A stretch of DNA of 64,000 nucleotides. Origin: Corinectria fuckeliana. Lineage: Eukaryota; Ascomycota; Sordariomycetes; Hypocreales; Nectriaceae. Shown piece by piece: positions 10,870 to 22,599 of the stretch. Within the stretch, counting starts at the first letter, position 1, and every line of letters starts with the position of its first letter. The DNA lies in contig WPDH01000100.1 in NCBI GenBank assembly GCA_019137255.1, positions 186,001-250,000 on the forward strand. The letters are read 5' to 3'. A program made the translations under genes and the position numbers. The notes under the pieces were generated by a model. It was not told the DNA's origin and ran no database searches. It saw nothing but the letters and a program-made list of their open reading frames with translations.

Positions 10870-12318
10870 TCACCACACCAAGTCCCTCACCCTCTCCTCC
10901 CACTCCGGCATCCGAAACTGCATCCCGGGACTGCCACGCCACATATACCACCCGCTCATCTTCTTCACCGCGCCCACCCAGCCAAGCTCCTTCCGGCGCC
11001 ACGCCCTCCCCCTGGTCCCGTCCCTCCGGCGCTGCACAACATACACACCGCCGCCTCCGCCGTCTTCCTCCGCCGTGGTGACCGTCTCCGTGGTGACCGT
11101 CTCCGCATCGCCGCTCTCCAAATCACCACTCCCACCACCACCGCCCCAGTGGCGCGGGTGCAGCAGCTCGCCGGCCTCGACCTCCAGCCACACGTCCAGC
11201 GTGCGCAGGCGGTCCGCATGGATGACCAGCAGCGCCGCCACGCTCGACAGCCCCGCCGCGAGCCAGAAGACCCAGAACGCCGAGCCCCCCGGCCCGTACG
11301 CGCCCTCGATGGACAGGATGCCGCTCACCACCGTCAGCGGGAACAGCAGCCCGCCCAGGTACGCGATGCGGTCGAGGCTGCGGCTGTTGGTGCTGGCGTC
11401 TCTAGATGGCGGCGGCGGCGGCAGCGGCGAGCGCGGGGAGAGCGCGGCGGAGATCTGCATCCGCCGGTGCAGGCGCTCGGCGAGACCCGCCCAGTCTGCC
11501 GAGGTGACGCCCGCAGCCCGGCCGCGGCGCTCCATGGCCCTCGCGGTATCGGCGTTTCCCTCGAGGGCCCGCGCCAGCGTCCACAGCACGTCGCCGGGCT
11601 CGCCCCCGCGCGGCGGCAGGGAGCCCAGTGCGTCCAGCCACGCGCGGTGCGCCAGCTCGGCGAGGAGGTGCTCCAGGGGCAGGGCGTCGCCGAGGGCTTC
11701 CCAGAGGGCGTCTTCCAGGGCGGAGCGGGCGGGTGGGTCGCGTGCGGCCGAGTCGGGGTCGGAGCCGGGGCAGGCGTCGCTGGGGGTCCTGCGGCGGTGG
11801 GAGTGGCGGGCGAGACGCGGGGGCCGCGACGGGAGCTGCGGGGGCAGGCCGTCGAGGAGGAGGATGGGGATGCGGGTGCTAGTGGAGAGCGAGGCGCGGC
11901 AGAGGCGGATGCCTTGAGCTGTTGCTCCCCCTTTCTCTGTTCTGTCCCCTTTGCCTGCGTGGCTTGACGCTCCCCGCGCCGGACTCGGCTTCACCTCAGC
12001 TTCGGGATACTCCCACGCCCATCCCGGTCCTCTCCTGCGCCCTCCGGCCTCACCCAGCTCCAACATAGCCATCTCCCTCTCATCCCCCCTCATGACGACC
12101 AACCTCCTCCAGCCGGTCCGTTCAGGGGCGCTCATTTCCTGCCTCAGCTCATCAACGTCTAAAATGCCGCGCTGCCGACACGTCTGCGCCGACCACTCGA
12201 CGAGATACGGCCGCGGCTGCGTCGTCATATCGGGGCCCCGCTCCGGTGACCTCCGCCGTGAGGACCGGCGCCGAGACTCCGAGGCCGGACGATGCCGCGA
12301 CATGCTGCAAGAATACAA
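10870..12318 (-). CDS. CorA-like two-helix membrane protein
   Basis: A single open frame of 482 residues. The N-terminal 300 residues are charged and low-complexity. Near the C-terminus two hydrophobic helices lie about 20 residues apart: IAYLGGLLFPLTVVSGILSI and FWVFWLAAGLSSVAALLVI. The first resembles the FLPLTFVSGIF helix of fungal CorA-like proteins. The canonical Gly-Met-Asn pore signature that normally follows is absent here (GAYGPGG instead). It is therefore a CorA-superfamily-like membrane protein of unknown substrate, not a proven Mg2+ channel. A glycine run and repeated Thr-Glu-Thr units follow the helices. The exact start is uncertain; MTTQPRPYLVEW about 30 residues in is an alternative. 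Confidence 0.6.
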   Translation of the reverse strand: MYSCSMSRHRPASESRRRSSRRRSPERGPDMTTQPRPYLVEWSAQTCRQRGILDVDELRQEMSAPERTGWRRLVVMRGDEREMAMLELGEAGGRRRGPGWAWEYPEAEVKPSPARGASSHAGKGDRTEKGGATAQGIRLCRASLSTSTRIPILLLDGLPPQLPSRPPRLARHSHRRRTPSDACPGSDPDSAARDPPARSALEDALWEALGDALPLEHLLAELAHRAWLDALGSLPPRGGEPGDVLWTLARALEGNADTARAMERRGRAAGVTSADWAGLAERLHRRMQISAALSPRSPLPPPPPSRDASTNSRSLDRIAYLGGLLFPLTVVSGILSIEGAYGPGGSAFWVFWLAAGLSSVAALLVIHADRLRTLDVWLEVEAGELLHPRHWGGGGGSGDLESGDAETVTTETVTTAEEDGGGGGVYVVQRRRDGTRGRAWRRKELGWVGAVKKMSGWYMWRGSPGMQFRMPEWEERVRDLVW

Positions 12319-13250
12319 ATAAAGGAGAATCGGCTTGGGTGTGTTCTTTTCGCTTTATTTAAGCCAGTCTGCGTTGTTTTGACGGGCACGATGAAACAAA
12401 GCAAGCGAAGAAGACCCTCGACGGTTTTGACTGCGCCCATCACCTCCGTCCGAGACACCATCGAGACCCCATGAGCACCGCGTCTGCATCATGCGAATTG
12501 TCCCCAAGGCCTATCTTGAGAAGCTTACTTTGAGTAAAAGCTGCTCAGGCGCAAGAATGTGAGACCCCAAGACTTCAACTAGGCAGATGTACCCTGTGCC
12601 TCCGTAAGCCTAGTGTCTGGTGGTGCTGAGACTCGGTCATGTGGCAGCGCAGGTCGTTCATCTGACCTCGACCTCATCGAGAAGAATATCCACATCGCGC
12701 ACGCGACTCACCTAGGAAAACTCACCAAAAATGCACACGCCTGTCAACTTCGGAGTGGAAAACAATACCTTGCATCTATTGGTAGATTCTCACGTGCTCT
12801 TCATCTTCGTGCACTGGTCAAGACTGTACATAACATTGCTTTCTTTCCCGCTCTTCCCCAAACGCCAGACCAGACCGACGCCCTTTTGACAGCACAGACT
12901 ATGAATGCTGAGCATAATCCTCCTGGTGTTCCAGCTCTCGTCTCCATCGGACGATTCGGACCTCCAGGCCACTGCTGAACCAATGTTCAGTCCTCTAGCA
13001 GTGTTCTTCTTCATCTCCATACTCTGTCCGTCCGCCCGCTCGCTTTCCATCCGTTTTCTTAAGGAGTGGTGGCTATGATTCAAATGATGCTAAAAATGCA
13101 CGACAAACAGGCGCCCCCATACAAGAATTCCGAAATCATGATGTCACACGTGTACATGTAAGTGGTTTTTGAGGGCTAACCACCTGCTGGAGGAGCCTGA
13201 CGGGGTGCCGTGTCGGTGACACCTTTCTCAGCTTCATTCCTTGGGTTCGT
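12319..13250. other. Intergenic region, CorA-like to nrc-2
   Basis: About 930 bp with no convincing reading frame. The right half is likely the kinase 3' untranslated region. Confidence 0.55.
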
Positions 13251-15300
13251 TCATGATGAGCCGTCGTTGATATTCGAAATGTTGTGATGATGGTGCGTGT
13301 CGTCGTCTCCGTCGTGATGAAGTGTGATGCTGTTAAATTCGAGGAACGGGTCGGCAATATCTCCGCCGGGCGTTGATAGTCCGCTGTCCAATGGCACTCC
13401 CTTCAGGTTCATCGATCTCGATCCACTCAAGTCGACACTCTCACTCTCCTTGACATTTCGGAAGTTGACCGTGTCGATACCCCGACCAGCGTGGGGAACG
13501 ATCGGCGGCTTCATGTGGCGGATCAATGCCCACTGCGTTGTTCGGAAGAAGGGGTGCGCCTTGATATCCGAGGCACCAGCTCGAGCTCCCAACCGGCGAT
13601 TCTCATCCTTGATAAGTAGTTTCCTGATTAAGGATTTACACAGACTATCGCGGCCGTTAGTTCTGGTAGGGCAAAGGACTTGTCTGGGGGGTTGGCTTAC
13701 TTGGAAATCTGAGGTGCACCGGCGTGGTCTGGGAAGGGGATATCTTCCCGCAAGATGTTTGCAAAGGTGGCATTACGGTTCTTACCCTTAAAGGGTGTGG
13801 TGCCGTAAAGCATCTCGTAAATGAGAATACCCAACGTCCACCAATCGACAGCACTAGTGTGGCCGCTGCCCTTGATTACCTCCGGCGCAATATACTCTTC
13901 GGTGCCGACAAATGAGTTCGTTCGGAAGTTGGCAATGCATGATCTCGTGTCGATGGTCGGGAGTGCGTCTGTCCTAGCTCCGTTCTTTCCCACAATCATA
14001 GTCGGCTTGCCACCAGGGCCCGACTGCTTGGACAGGTCAAAGTCCGACAGCATGATGTGGCCGGATTGATGCAGCAAAATATCTGGTCTTGTCAGCAAGT
14101 ATTTCCATCCGCGTGGAGAGCCTAACTTACTCTCTGGCTTCAGATCACGGTAGATGAAGCCCATCAAGTGCAAATACTCGAGAGCGGCCGTCACCTCGGC
14201 GGCGTAAAAGCGGGCATCTTCCTCGGGGATGCATTTGCCAGGACGGGTCTGGAGCGCACGGAAGAACTCTCCACCGCTGCAGTATTCCATACATAGGTAG
14301 AGGTAGTCCTCGGACTGGAACGAGTGGTAGAGGGTGACGATGAAAGGGTGGTTGCTGGTGGCTAGGATTTCCTGCTCAGCGAGGGCTCGCTTGATCTTGT
14401 TGCGCTTGATCATTTCCTTCTTGCTCAGGACTGTGTTGGTTAGCAACGGCTCAACATTGTTGAACGTGGATGACACATACTCTTCATGGCGTACAGCCGA
14501 CTGCTCTTCTTTTCCCTGACAAGGTAGACCTTTCCGACGTCTCCCTTGCCAATGAGCTTAATCTTGTCGAAGCTCGACGGATTGACCTCGACGTTCCTGA
14601 CCTTGATCGAGTTGGAGCTGTATGTCCTCCGGAAAGCCATGGCCGTATGCGGAGCAGGAAGAGCAGCCAGGATATCTTCAGCGGCCTGTGCCTGGGCCTT
14701 GGCTTCTGCGTCACTAGTCTTATGGGACTCAAAGAGGCCGAGTGAACTTAGGCCTGCGTTGGCGACGAGAGGGTCCTTTCCCAGCTCGGCAGTGGCAGGA
14801 CGCTCGCTATTGGCCTCGCCCTTGGCAAAGAGGCCCTGGGCATTCGGGGCACTAGCAACCCTCCTCAGCCTCCGGGCCAATTCCTCCTTGGTTTCGCTTG
14901 TGGCCTGTTCCGCATTGGCGCCGTCGGGGCCCTGGACCTTGAGGGTCGGCGTATCGGGAGGGCTTGGGGGCACAGAGCCGGCATTGTGATGACGCAATCC
15001 AGGCTGGCCTTGGTGGGCAAAGTAGGGGTTCGCGTGTGCGGTTGGGCTCATAGCCTCGTCGAGCTGGTTGCCCTCGCTGGCGACGGTGTGAGCGCGCAGG
15101 CGACCGACGGTGTTACTGAAGAACTTTGTATGGCGGGACGACTTGGAGGCATCGGGAGTGGACGTGGCGGTGGAGGTCTTGTCCCTCTCCTTCTCGCTAG
15201 AGCCGCTGCCGGCACTGCTGCTGGTGTTCATGCGGAAAAAGTTGCGCAGGCGATGGCTGACCTGGCCACCGGAGCCATTGGAGTTTTTGGAAGGCGGCAT
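13251..15300 (-). CDS. nrc-2: AGC-family Ser/Thr kinase NRC-2
   Basis: Four exons: 15300-14481, 14430-14131, 14082-13701 and 13644-13251, with GT-AG introns of 50, 48 and 56 nt, give 631 residues. The N-terminal 270 residues are Ser/Pro-rich and regulatory. The kinase domain begins at IKLIGKGDVGKVYLV; it continues through YAMK (ATP lysine), the catalytic loop YRDLKPEN, the magnesium loop LSDFDLSK (DFD), an insert before FVGTEEYIAPEV, and the AGC C-terminal tail with HPFFRTTQW. A short insert between DFD and the activation loop marks the Fpk1/Kin82/NRC-2 group. These kinases phosphorylate plasma-membrane flippases and in Neurospora repress premature conidiation. The start at 15300 is chosen because MPPSKNSN begins the recognisable protein and the length then fits the family. 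The frame stays open for 257 codons further upstream. Confidence 0.9.
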
Positions 15301-16071
15301 GGCGACGGTACTGGAGGTTTCAGGGAGGACGGGAAGGACGGGAGCGACGGTGGGGATGGGGATAACGGCGGGTTTGTTTCGGTCAAGCAGTCGATTCCAT
15401 GTTCGACGCAGCAGAGGAGAGTTGACCTTGTCGTCGGCGTTGGCGCTAGGATGGTGAGGGCGAGGTTGAGGACGAGGACGAGGACGAGAACGAGGACGAG
15501 GACGAGGGCGATGGAGATGAAGACGAGGACAGAACTTTTTGAGGTGGAGGTGGAGGTGGAGGTGAAGGTGAAGGTGAAGGGTGTGCAAAGCGGAACGGGA
15601 GTGGGAGCGGGAGTGTACAGACGAGGGTGATGTTGATGACAAAGACGACGGGGGAGGAGACGATGCAGGAGATGACGACGTGGGAGTGGTCGCAAGGGCG
15701 AGCTCGGGCGTCTCGAGATGCGGCGGGACGGAGACGGACACAGACACGGAGGTAAGTTCGGACTCGGAGCGAGAGCGAGACTGACGAGACTCAGACTGAG
15801 ACGGGGACTGGGAGTAAAGCGGAGAGCGGGAACAGGAAAGAGAGTGTGAAGCAGTTGAGGAGAGAATGAAGGCAGTATTGGTGCCGCCGTTGGACAGAGT
15901 CTGGGAATGACACTGCTGGGACGGGGAATGGGCCATGGGAATGAGAGGGATTCGGGGTGGCAGCCGGAAGACGCGGGTGCCTGAGGCAGAAAGGTCTTGG
16001 CTTTTGCGGTAGAGGTATTCCGTAGACCTAGGTCGGTAGCCCACTGAAAGGGTCTTGACTCTCCAGGCCAC
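15301..16071 (-). other. Open but low-complexity leader upstream of nrc-2
   Basis: The kinase frame continues upstream without a stop to an ATG at 16071, with another in-frame ATG at about 15936. The implied residues are mostly Ser, Pro, His, Leu and Arg from CT-rich simple sequence. This looks more like a pyrimidine-rich promoter or leader than protein. An N-terminally extended isoform cannot be excluded. Confidence 0.5.
15456..15590 (+). repeat. Purine-rich simple repeat (GAGGAC/GAGGTG units)
   Basis: Imperfect hexamer repeats rich in GAGGAC, then GAGGTG and AAGGTG, upstream of the kinase. Read from the kinase strand it is a long polypyrimidine tract. Confidence 0.85.
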
Positions 16072-17421
16072 AGCAGCCTCTCACCTTGCTAGCATGCAAT
16101 CCCACCTCGTGGGCTCAAAGCTCCAGCCCAGTGGGGGGGAGGCTCTTAGGCTCGGGCTCGGGGGGCTCTGGCCCAGCGCCGCGCTACCGGGGAAAGGACA
16201 GGCGACGGTGGACAGGGCGTTCGACTGCGAAGGGACTGGGAAGGGATCCCTTCACAGTGGAGACTCAGGCCGGACAGGTCGCTAACTTGGTGGGTTCGCC
16301 GTGCGCTAAGAGCGGATTTGGAGGGGAGCGGGAAACTGGTTTGGAGCGAGGCGGGCGTGTTGCGGTACCGCCTACGAGGTGGGCAACGTGAGTGATGCCG
16401 TTCCTGGAGGGGGCTGGATTGTCGTGAGGCGGCGGTAGCTGATCCCGAGGGCTGGTCGGACCGGTCGAGAGGGATCGATGAGACGAGAAGAATGGAGAGA
16501 GGGGAGGGAGGTGAAAGGGAGGAAGAAACGGAAGAGACGGGGAGGGGCGACGCGGTGGTCAGTCGAACGACTCGGAGCATCTGTTTCCACCGGCTACGAA
16601 GAGGTACTTTGTCAGCCTGGGCCAACACTCAGTGTGGTGATAGGTGTGATCCAATGTGACAGGCAGGCAGAGCAGACAAGACAGCCCGGGCATCAGTGGC
16701 CTGCGACCCGCGGACGGGGAGCGTTGGCATTCGCACGATGCTACGAAGTACAGAGCCGCGGAAGATGGAACTGCGTTTCCAATCCCAACGTCCCTTGCCT
16801 AGCACATACCTAGTAGGTACCTAGGCAGTGGATTAACTTAGTACCAACGCTACGGCCCGCTACCGCGGTTTGCTTCCACCGCCGCGCGTGCTATCTGCAG
16901 CGTCTGGGGGGCTTCTTCTAGGATCCGGTCGCTCAATTTCCTTTTCTAGGGCGATTTTCACGGATCTCTCTATGTACATAGTAGATAAAAATTACTTGGC
17001 TTTTTGCTTGGCTCTCCCGGAGCGATTGCACGCTGGGGGTTCGCACCCTTACTTACATCCGTCGCAATAGGTACTGCATCGCTAGACCCTGAGAGAACCA
17101 AGCCTTTACCTTTGAACGCTTTCACTGCTCTTCATGCTGTCTAGCATACACGAGTAATCGATACAAGCCGTTCGTGGAACTGCATTGGCCGTGTCACCGG
17201 CGGGCCAGCGACTGGAGGAGAGCCAGCATCTGCGGAAACCCCTGTCCTTCATCAGAACGACCAGCAACCAACAACCAACAGACGGTATACTATGTAATAA
17301 AACAGCCGCTGCCCACTTCCCGGCCAAACGAGGAGCCGTCCGATCCTGTCCCATTCCCTCCATCTATCGTGAACACCCTCCTCTCCATATTGGCGACGTC
17401 TCGCAGCAGCCCCCTTTGAAA
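16072..17421. other. Intergenic region, nrc-2 to methyltransferase
   Basis: About 1.35 kb with no supported gene. The left part is G-rich and purine-rich on the plus strand, the likely nrc-2 promoter. One TACGAAGTA motif lies at 16742-16750. Confidence 0.55.
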
Positions 17422-19099
17422 ATGTGTCGAGAAGACGACAATCAAGCTCACCCGATTGTGAGGCACCGTGGCATCCCTGACCCGCAAGGGTACATACCTA
17501 CCTATCGAGCGGGCTTGCTAATCATGTGTGTGCTCTGCTTTTGTAGGTCGCTGATGACGGCGACTCTGCCCTGGACGTGGTATGTTCCAACCCTGCCTGT
17601 GAAGAACTAGCCCCGTATTGTTGACGCTCTCTTCTACGCAGAGCTTCGAGGAGGACTCTTCATTGCAATCCCTCCGTTCTAGCATCTTGCTGCATAAACA
17701 CGAAAATGGCCGGAGGTACCACTCGATGAGCGAGGGGAGTAGGTTCTCGCCAATTACTTTGTTACCCCTCATTTTCCGCCATTATTAGAGTTCCTCGCCT
17801 TTGAGGCGCAGCCGGCTGACGTTTGACACTTGCTTGACAGAGTACAACTTTCCCAACGACGACGTGAGCTGATCACACGGGCTTTTGTTCTTCTCGGTCC
17901 AATCAGTGGCTAACTATGACTGGCGTCGTTTAGCAAGAGAACGAACGTCTCGGTAGGTGAAGCCAGCATGGATTGGAAGCCAGACGCGGCATTAACGGCG
18001 TAGATCTGCAACACCAGATATGGACTATCCAGTTCGACGGGGAGTTGGCTCTCAGCCCTGGCATTTCTAAAGCAAAGCGAGTCCTGGATATCGGGACCGG
18101 CACGGGCCTGTGGGCAATCGACTTTGGTAACCATGCCGTCGACGACTACCCACGCGTGTTGGTTCGCTGCTAACCGTGGATGCAGCTGATGCATACCCTT
18201 CCGCCGAGGTTCGGGCTTGCCTCTTGCCTACACTTGGTTGGGAGACGACGAGTGGAATTGCTAACTGAAGCCCCAGGTCATTGGAGTTGACCTCAGCCCT
18301 GTCCAGCCTCACTGGTAAAGACTACTTACTGCCTACTCCACAAATCAGCACACGAGTCTTTTATGCTAACAAACCGCCTTCAAGGGTCCCCCCGAATTGC
18401 CATTTCGAGATTGACGATCTGGAGAAGGAGTGGACCTGGGCCGAGCCGTTTGACTTTATCCTGTGCCGCGGCATGGCTGGTTGTTTTGCGGATGTGCCAG
18501 CCTTGATCCAGCAGGCCTACAAGTAAACAAGAGCCCGATGATTCTACAGCCCGACTCGCGTTGACAAGCCTCACCTAGTGCCCTCGAACCAGGCGGCTAC
18601 TTTGAGATCGCCGACCTCTCACTGCCCATGGGCTGCGACGACGGCACCATTGCCAAGGACTCGCAGGTGTGGAAGTACCACGAGGCGCTGTACGACGCGT
18701 CGGTGAAGATCGGGCGGCCGATCGACAGCATCGCCAAGAACATGCCGACGATTGAGAAGGCGGGTTTCGTCGACCTGGTGCACCGCGAGTTCAAGTGGCC
18801 CTTCAACGCCTGGCCGCGCGACCCCAAGCTCAAAGAGATTGGCAGGTACCAGTGCGTCAACCTGGACATGGGGCTCGAGGCCTTCTCACTGGCGCTGCTC
18901 ACGCGCGTGGCGGGCTGGTCCAAGGAGGAGGTGTTGACGTGCTGTGCGGCGGTGCGCAAGGAGATTCGGAATCGCAGGATGCATGGGTACTGGACCATGT
19001 AAGTGAAACCCGGGCGAGAAATGGCTGTTGGGGGGACTCTTGGGTACTGATGTATGCATATTTAGGCACGTTGTTTACGCCCGGAAGCCCGAGGAATGA
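17422..19099 (+). CDS. LaeA-like SAM-dependent methyltransferase
   Basis: Eleven exons are needed: 17422-17457, 17547-17579, 17642-17738, 17841-17863, 17934-17952, 18004-18126, 18186-18208, 18277-18314, 18385-18522, 18579-18998 and 19066-19099, giving 327 residues. All junctions are GT-AG and restore one continuous protein. Key segments are ENGRRYHSMSEGKYNFPNDD, DLQHQIW, motif I VLDIGTGTGLWAIDFAD, VIGVDLSPVQPHWVPPNC, FDFILCRGMAGCF, LEPGGYFEIADL and the final HVVYARKPEE. The order matches the class I TAM/LaeA-like methyltransferase family, widespread and multicopy in ascomycetes and often near secondary metabolism loci. Substrate is unknown. Three internal exons are only 19-23 nt. It is the last gene before the gene-poor zone. 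Confidence 0.85.
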
Positions 19100-22000
19100 A
19101 GGCAATCCAACTAATTGATGGTTTGGACGGGGTGGTGATGTCCAAAACATCCGCGCAGCTAACACTGAGTGTGGGGAATGTTGGGGAATCCTTCTGAACA
19201 TTTCGCTTTAACTTGGGCACCTATTACTCGATTCATGATTAGATATCTATCTACCGAACTTTACTGCTTAAGGTGTGAGACTGTGAGCTGGCCACAAGCT
19301 TCTGGCCATCTACTGTATCTAATCTACCACAGAGTTGGTTACTAACTGATCAATGAGACTTTACTCTAGCCTCCTCGTATTGACTACTATTACCTATGTA
19401 CCAACCCTATCCATGCCTTCTAGGATGACGTCCCGCCAGTGGACTAATAAAGACATTAATGAGCGATTCCGATCCCCCGCAGCGGGGGCCTACAGCGCGT
19501 GTTCGTCTCGCTACCTTTGTTCCGTAGCCTACCGCAACACTAGACACCGAAGACACATGGCATTGGCACCCTGAGGCTGAGCGGTCTTTTGGCATTAGAA
19601 ATCAAGAATGGGGAACGTCAGACAGGGCTGCAGGGTTTCGTCATGAGGCTTGGCCGGCCCGCTTCGGCCTCGGCTACTTATTAGTCAAGAGGGTCCAAGG
19701 GGCTGCCCGGAACATGCGGAAATAACTGACTGTTTTAAGCCTGAGATTGGGTGCATTGAGTAACTACGCAACTACTTTGCAGTTAATTACGTAGCAACGA
19801 TCGCAGTGCCGGTGAAAGCGCAAGACCATTCTCATAGACCCCTTGCTCAAGGCTGGTCATCGCAAGGGACAATTGTTGGCCTATTTCTGTCAGAAGGGTT
19901 GTTGTCAGTGCCTCTGCCTGACTGATGCTGCCTGTGGCCTTCAGTCACGAGCCCCACCGATCTGGTCAAGGATCCGTCCCTTCGGACACAATAACCCAGC
20001 TATATCCGTGGCACGTGTTTACTGGCATGGTTGTTTCAACAGCTGTTAGATTAGATGGCGGTACAATGAAGAAGTCTGAGCACCATCTCACTCTCCCCAC
20101 CTGCTTCAAATAGAGTCCCCTGCGTTTTAACTGTTTGCCCACTAAGCACCTGTACCTACTATGTAGCATTGATTTTAAGGGATGACCTTAAGAACTGAGA
20201 GGCTTTTAAATTGCGTCAGAGATTGCGTTAGCTCCTGTGATTGATTGACTTTTAGTTCTCGGATGCGGTCAAGGAATTACGATTCCCTCGGAATTAGGTC
20301 AATCGCGGCTACTTCCAGCTGCACCGGTTTCGATTGCATGGAATATAGCCGACTGTATGCCTCGCAAGCAGGATGGGTCAATGCTCATAGCAAAACACGT
20401 GGTCAGCTTTCGTAAAGGGCACTAAGAACAGATGCCTGCAACGGTGTTCTCGGAGGTAGCCCAGCCTTGACACTTCGCTATGGTGAGGTTTATTTCGCAA
20501 AGGCAGGTCTGGGAGTCGACCTTGGCTGGCCCCGCAGTTTAGCAAGGCTATCAACAAGTTGATGAAATAGTTTCATTAGAGAGTTTTCAGCTTTCTTGTT
20601 CTCTTCAACGACGAGCCAAACAGCCTCGAGCAGGGCTGTCGTTCGGAAGGACGGCAGCTTTTGAGGCTAACGCCTCCATTGTGACGTGAACTCCAGGATG
20701 TAAACCTCACAAGTGGCACGGCTAATCATTCTAGATTACCATGTTGGACGTGTAATTATCATGTATGGGTACAATTAGATTGTGTCGTTGTTGTAGTGGT
20801 AGTTCCGTCAACGCATCTTCTCCTAGTAGCTGAGCGCAAGAAAGGCTGAGCCTCAATTTTACAGAGGGGATAATGGCACGTATGATTCCCTCGCGTCTTA
20901 CCCTTCAAAAGTGAGTTAGTGCTGAGAACCAGAGCAGGCACCACTCTTAACAGATATCTGTCGTTGTTAGACCGGATAAGAACCTGCGTAGACCTCTCGC
21001 TCTCTTTTCCACTTGAGACATGCTAACATCGCTGTGAAAATGAAGTCGCTGTTATGCAGAATTCCGGGGACTTAGAAGGTGTACGTACTAGAAATGCCAC
21101 CAAGAACCAAAACGCAGAAGGGGAAAGTAGACAAATAGCATGCCTAGTTTTATGGTCTTCTACGGTGTTGAATAGATGTAGGCTCGCTACTCGAATCATT
21201 AGGCTTTCAGAAATGTGAGCAGGCGGCGATTCTCAACGCCCAATTCAGGCCCTCATACTAATATTTCCTGGTCTCCATCAAAGTGGCCAAGTTCCAGACG
21301 GAGCAGATAAAAGCTGTTGACAAGGACGTCTTCAGAAGGGTATAAGTCTAGATCAAGTGGACGTGTAGTTGTTAGTTATGTGATGTGGCAATCAAGTTAG
21401 CCTGGGCGTATCTAATGAAGAGAAGAATGCGAGGCGAAATTCTTCGTAGAGGCACTGCTCGAGGAGCTCAAGGTAGCAGGATAATACTGGTACGCGTTGG
21501 AGTACGCGACTCGTGAAATTTCGAAGTGAGAATACAGATCGTCGTCCGACATTTATGCCTAGGCAGAAGAGTTTCCCAACGCCGCTAAAACACGCCAAGT
21601 CTGGAGTATACCAGGCTGCTAATGCCATTGCTAGGGGCCTGTATTTTCGAAGAATTTAGTAAGAGAATAAGGGCGGGCCAGGTCGAAACATGTTCTAAGA
21701 TGTATCGATGGGGGAGTGGTTCGTGGAGTGCTATCAACTTCTAAGAGGGTTAGGCGGCTCTCAACCTCTTTGAAGTTTAGTTTCTTATAAGCTGGACGTC
21801 TTGATCTGAGTAGTCCTTCGTACAGACTAAACCATCTTTGAGGGTTGTAGGTCAATGTAGTGCGTGGTATGCTCAATATCTGGCAGATCATCACTAAAAA
21901 GTCAGTTATCGGGATAGAATTCTAGGAAGAGCAGATTCGTAGCCGGGGGAAAGGGACCGTAGAGACTGAAAAGGGGTGCGCGTGATGTGATACGTATGAG

Positions 22001-22599
22001 CTCACGAAATTCTTACCCGGCTTGCCAACAACGCTGCTAGATGTTCGCGCTTTTTGTGTGGCCTTGGTTTGTGTGAGGCCAAGTGAGTGATATCTCACTT
22101 ACTTATTCATGGCTGCTGCGGACGTAACATACCGAGCTCTTCTAACACGGTGGGACACCATTAACTGTTAGAATGTGATACTGGCCAGGTTTTGAATAGG
22201 CGATGAAGGTGTACGTTTTGCACCTTTTTTTCAGCTTCTCTCGCACAGCCTGTCTCCATCCGTGTTGATCGCTGCTTTCTTATCTCGCATCTAACTAAGA
22301 TCCATTGACCCGTGATGCAACAGGGTATTAATGCTGAGCTATCCTGCAAGGAAAACTATTTAACATATTATCGTTCAAAGTCAATATTTGTGCGCGTGCT
22401 GCTGTACGTCTGTCTATGTCAACTTGAAACGAGATATACCCCTTACTCAACGGTCTATAGGGGGGGGGACAGAGCTGGCAATTCTGTTTCTTGACTTGAT
22501 TAAACCCTCTATGGCATGTTTTATGTTGTCAACACCATGTCTACAGGGCAAATGGAGCCTCGTTTGGGTTCGTGCCTTACTCGCACTGAACTGACGTCC
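19100..22599. other. Gene-poor AT-richer tract
   Basis: 3.5 kb with stops in all frames and no recognised protein, RNA gene or clear repeat. Short open frames exist near 21392-21894 on the minus strand, but they match no family I know. It is probably decayed sequence. A nine-G run lies near 22450. Confidence 0.5.

Noticed and set aside
14986..15630. 214-codon plus-strand frame opposite the nrc-2 N-terminus
   Set aside because: Gly/Arg/Thr repeats arise from the simple-sequence tract; no family features.
21392..21894. Two adjacent minus-strand open frames in the gene-poor tract
   Set aside because: They look protein-like in places, but I recognised no family and saw no splice-consistent gene.
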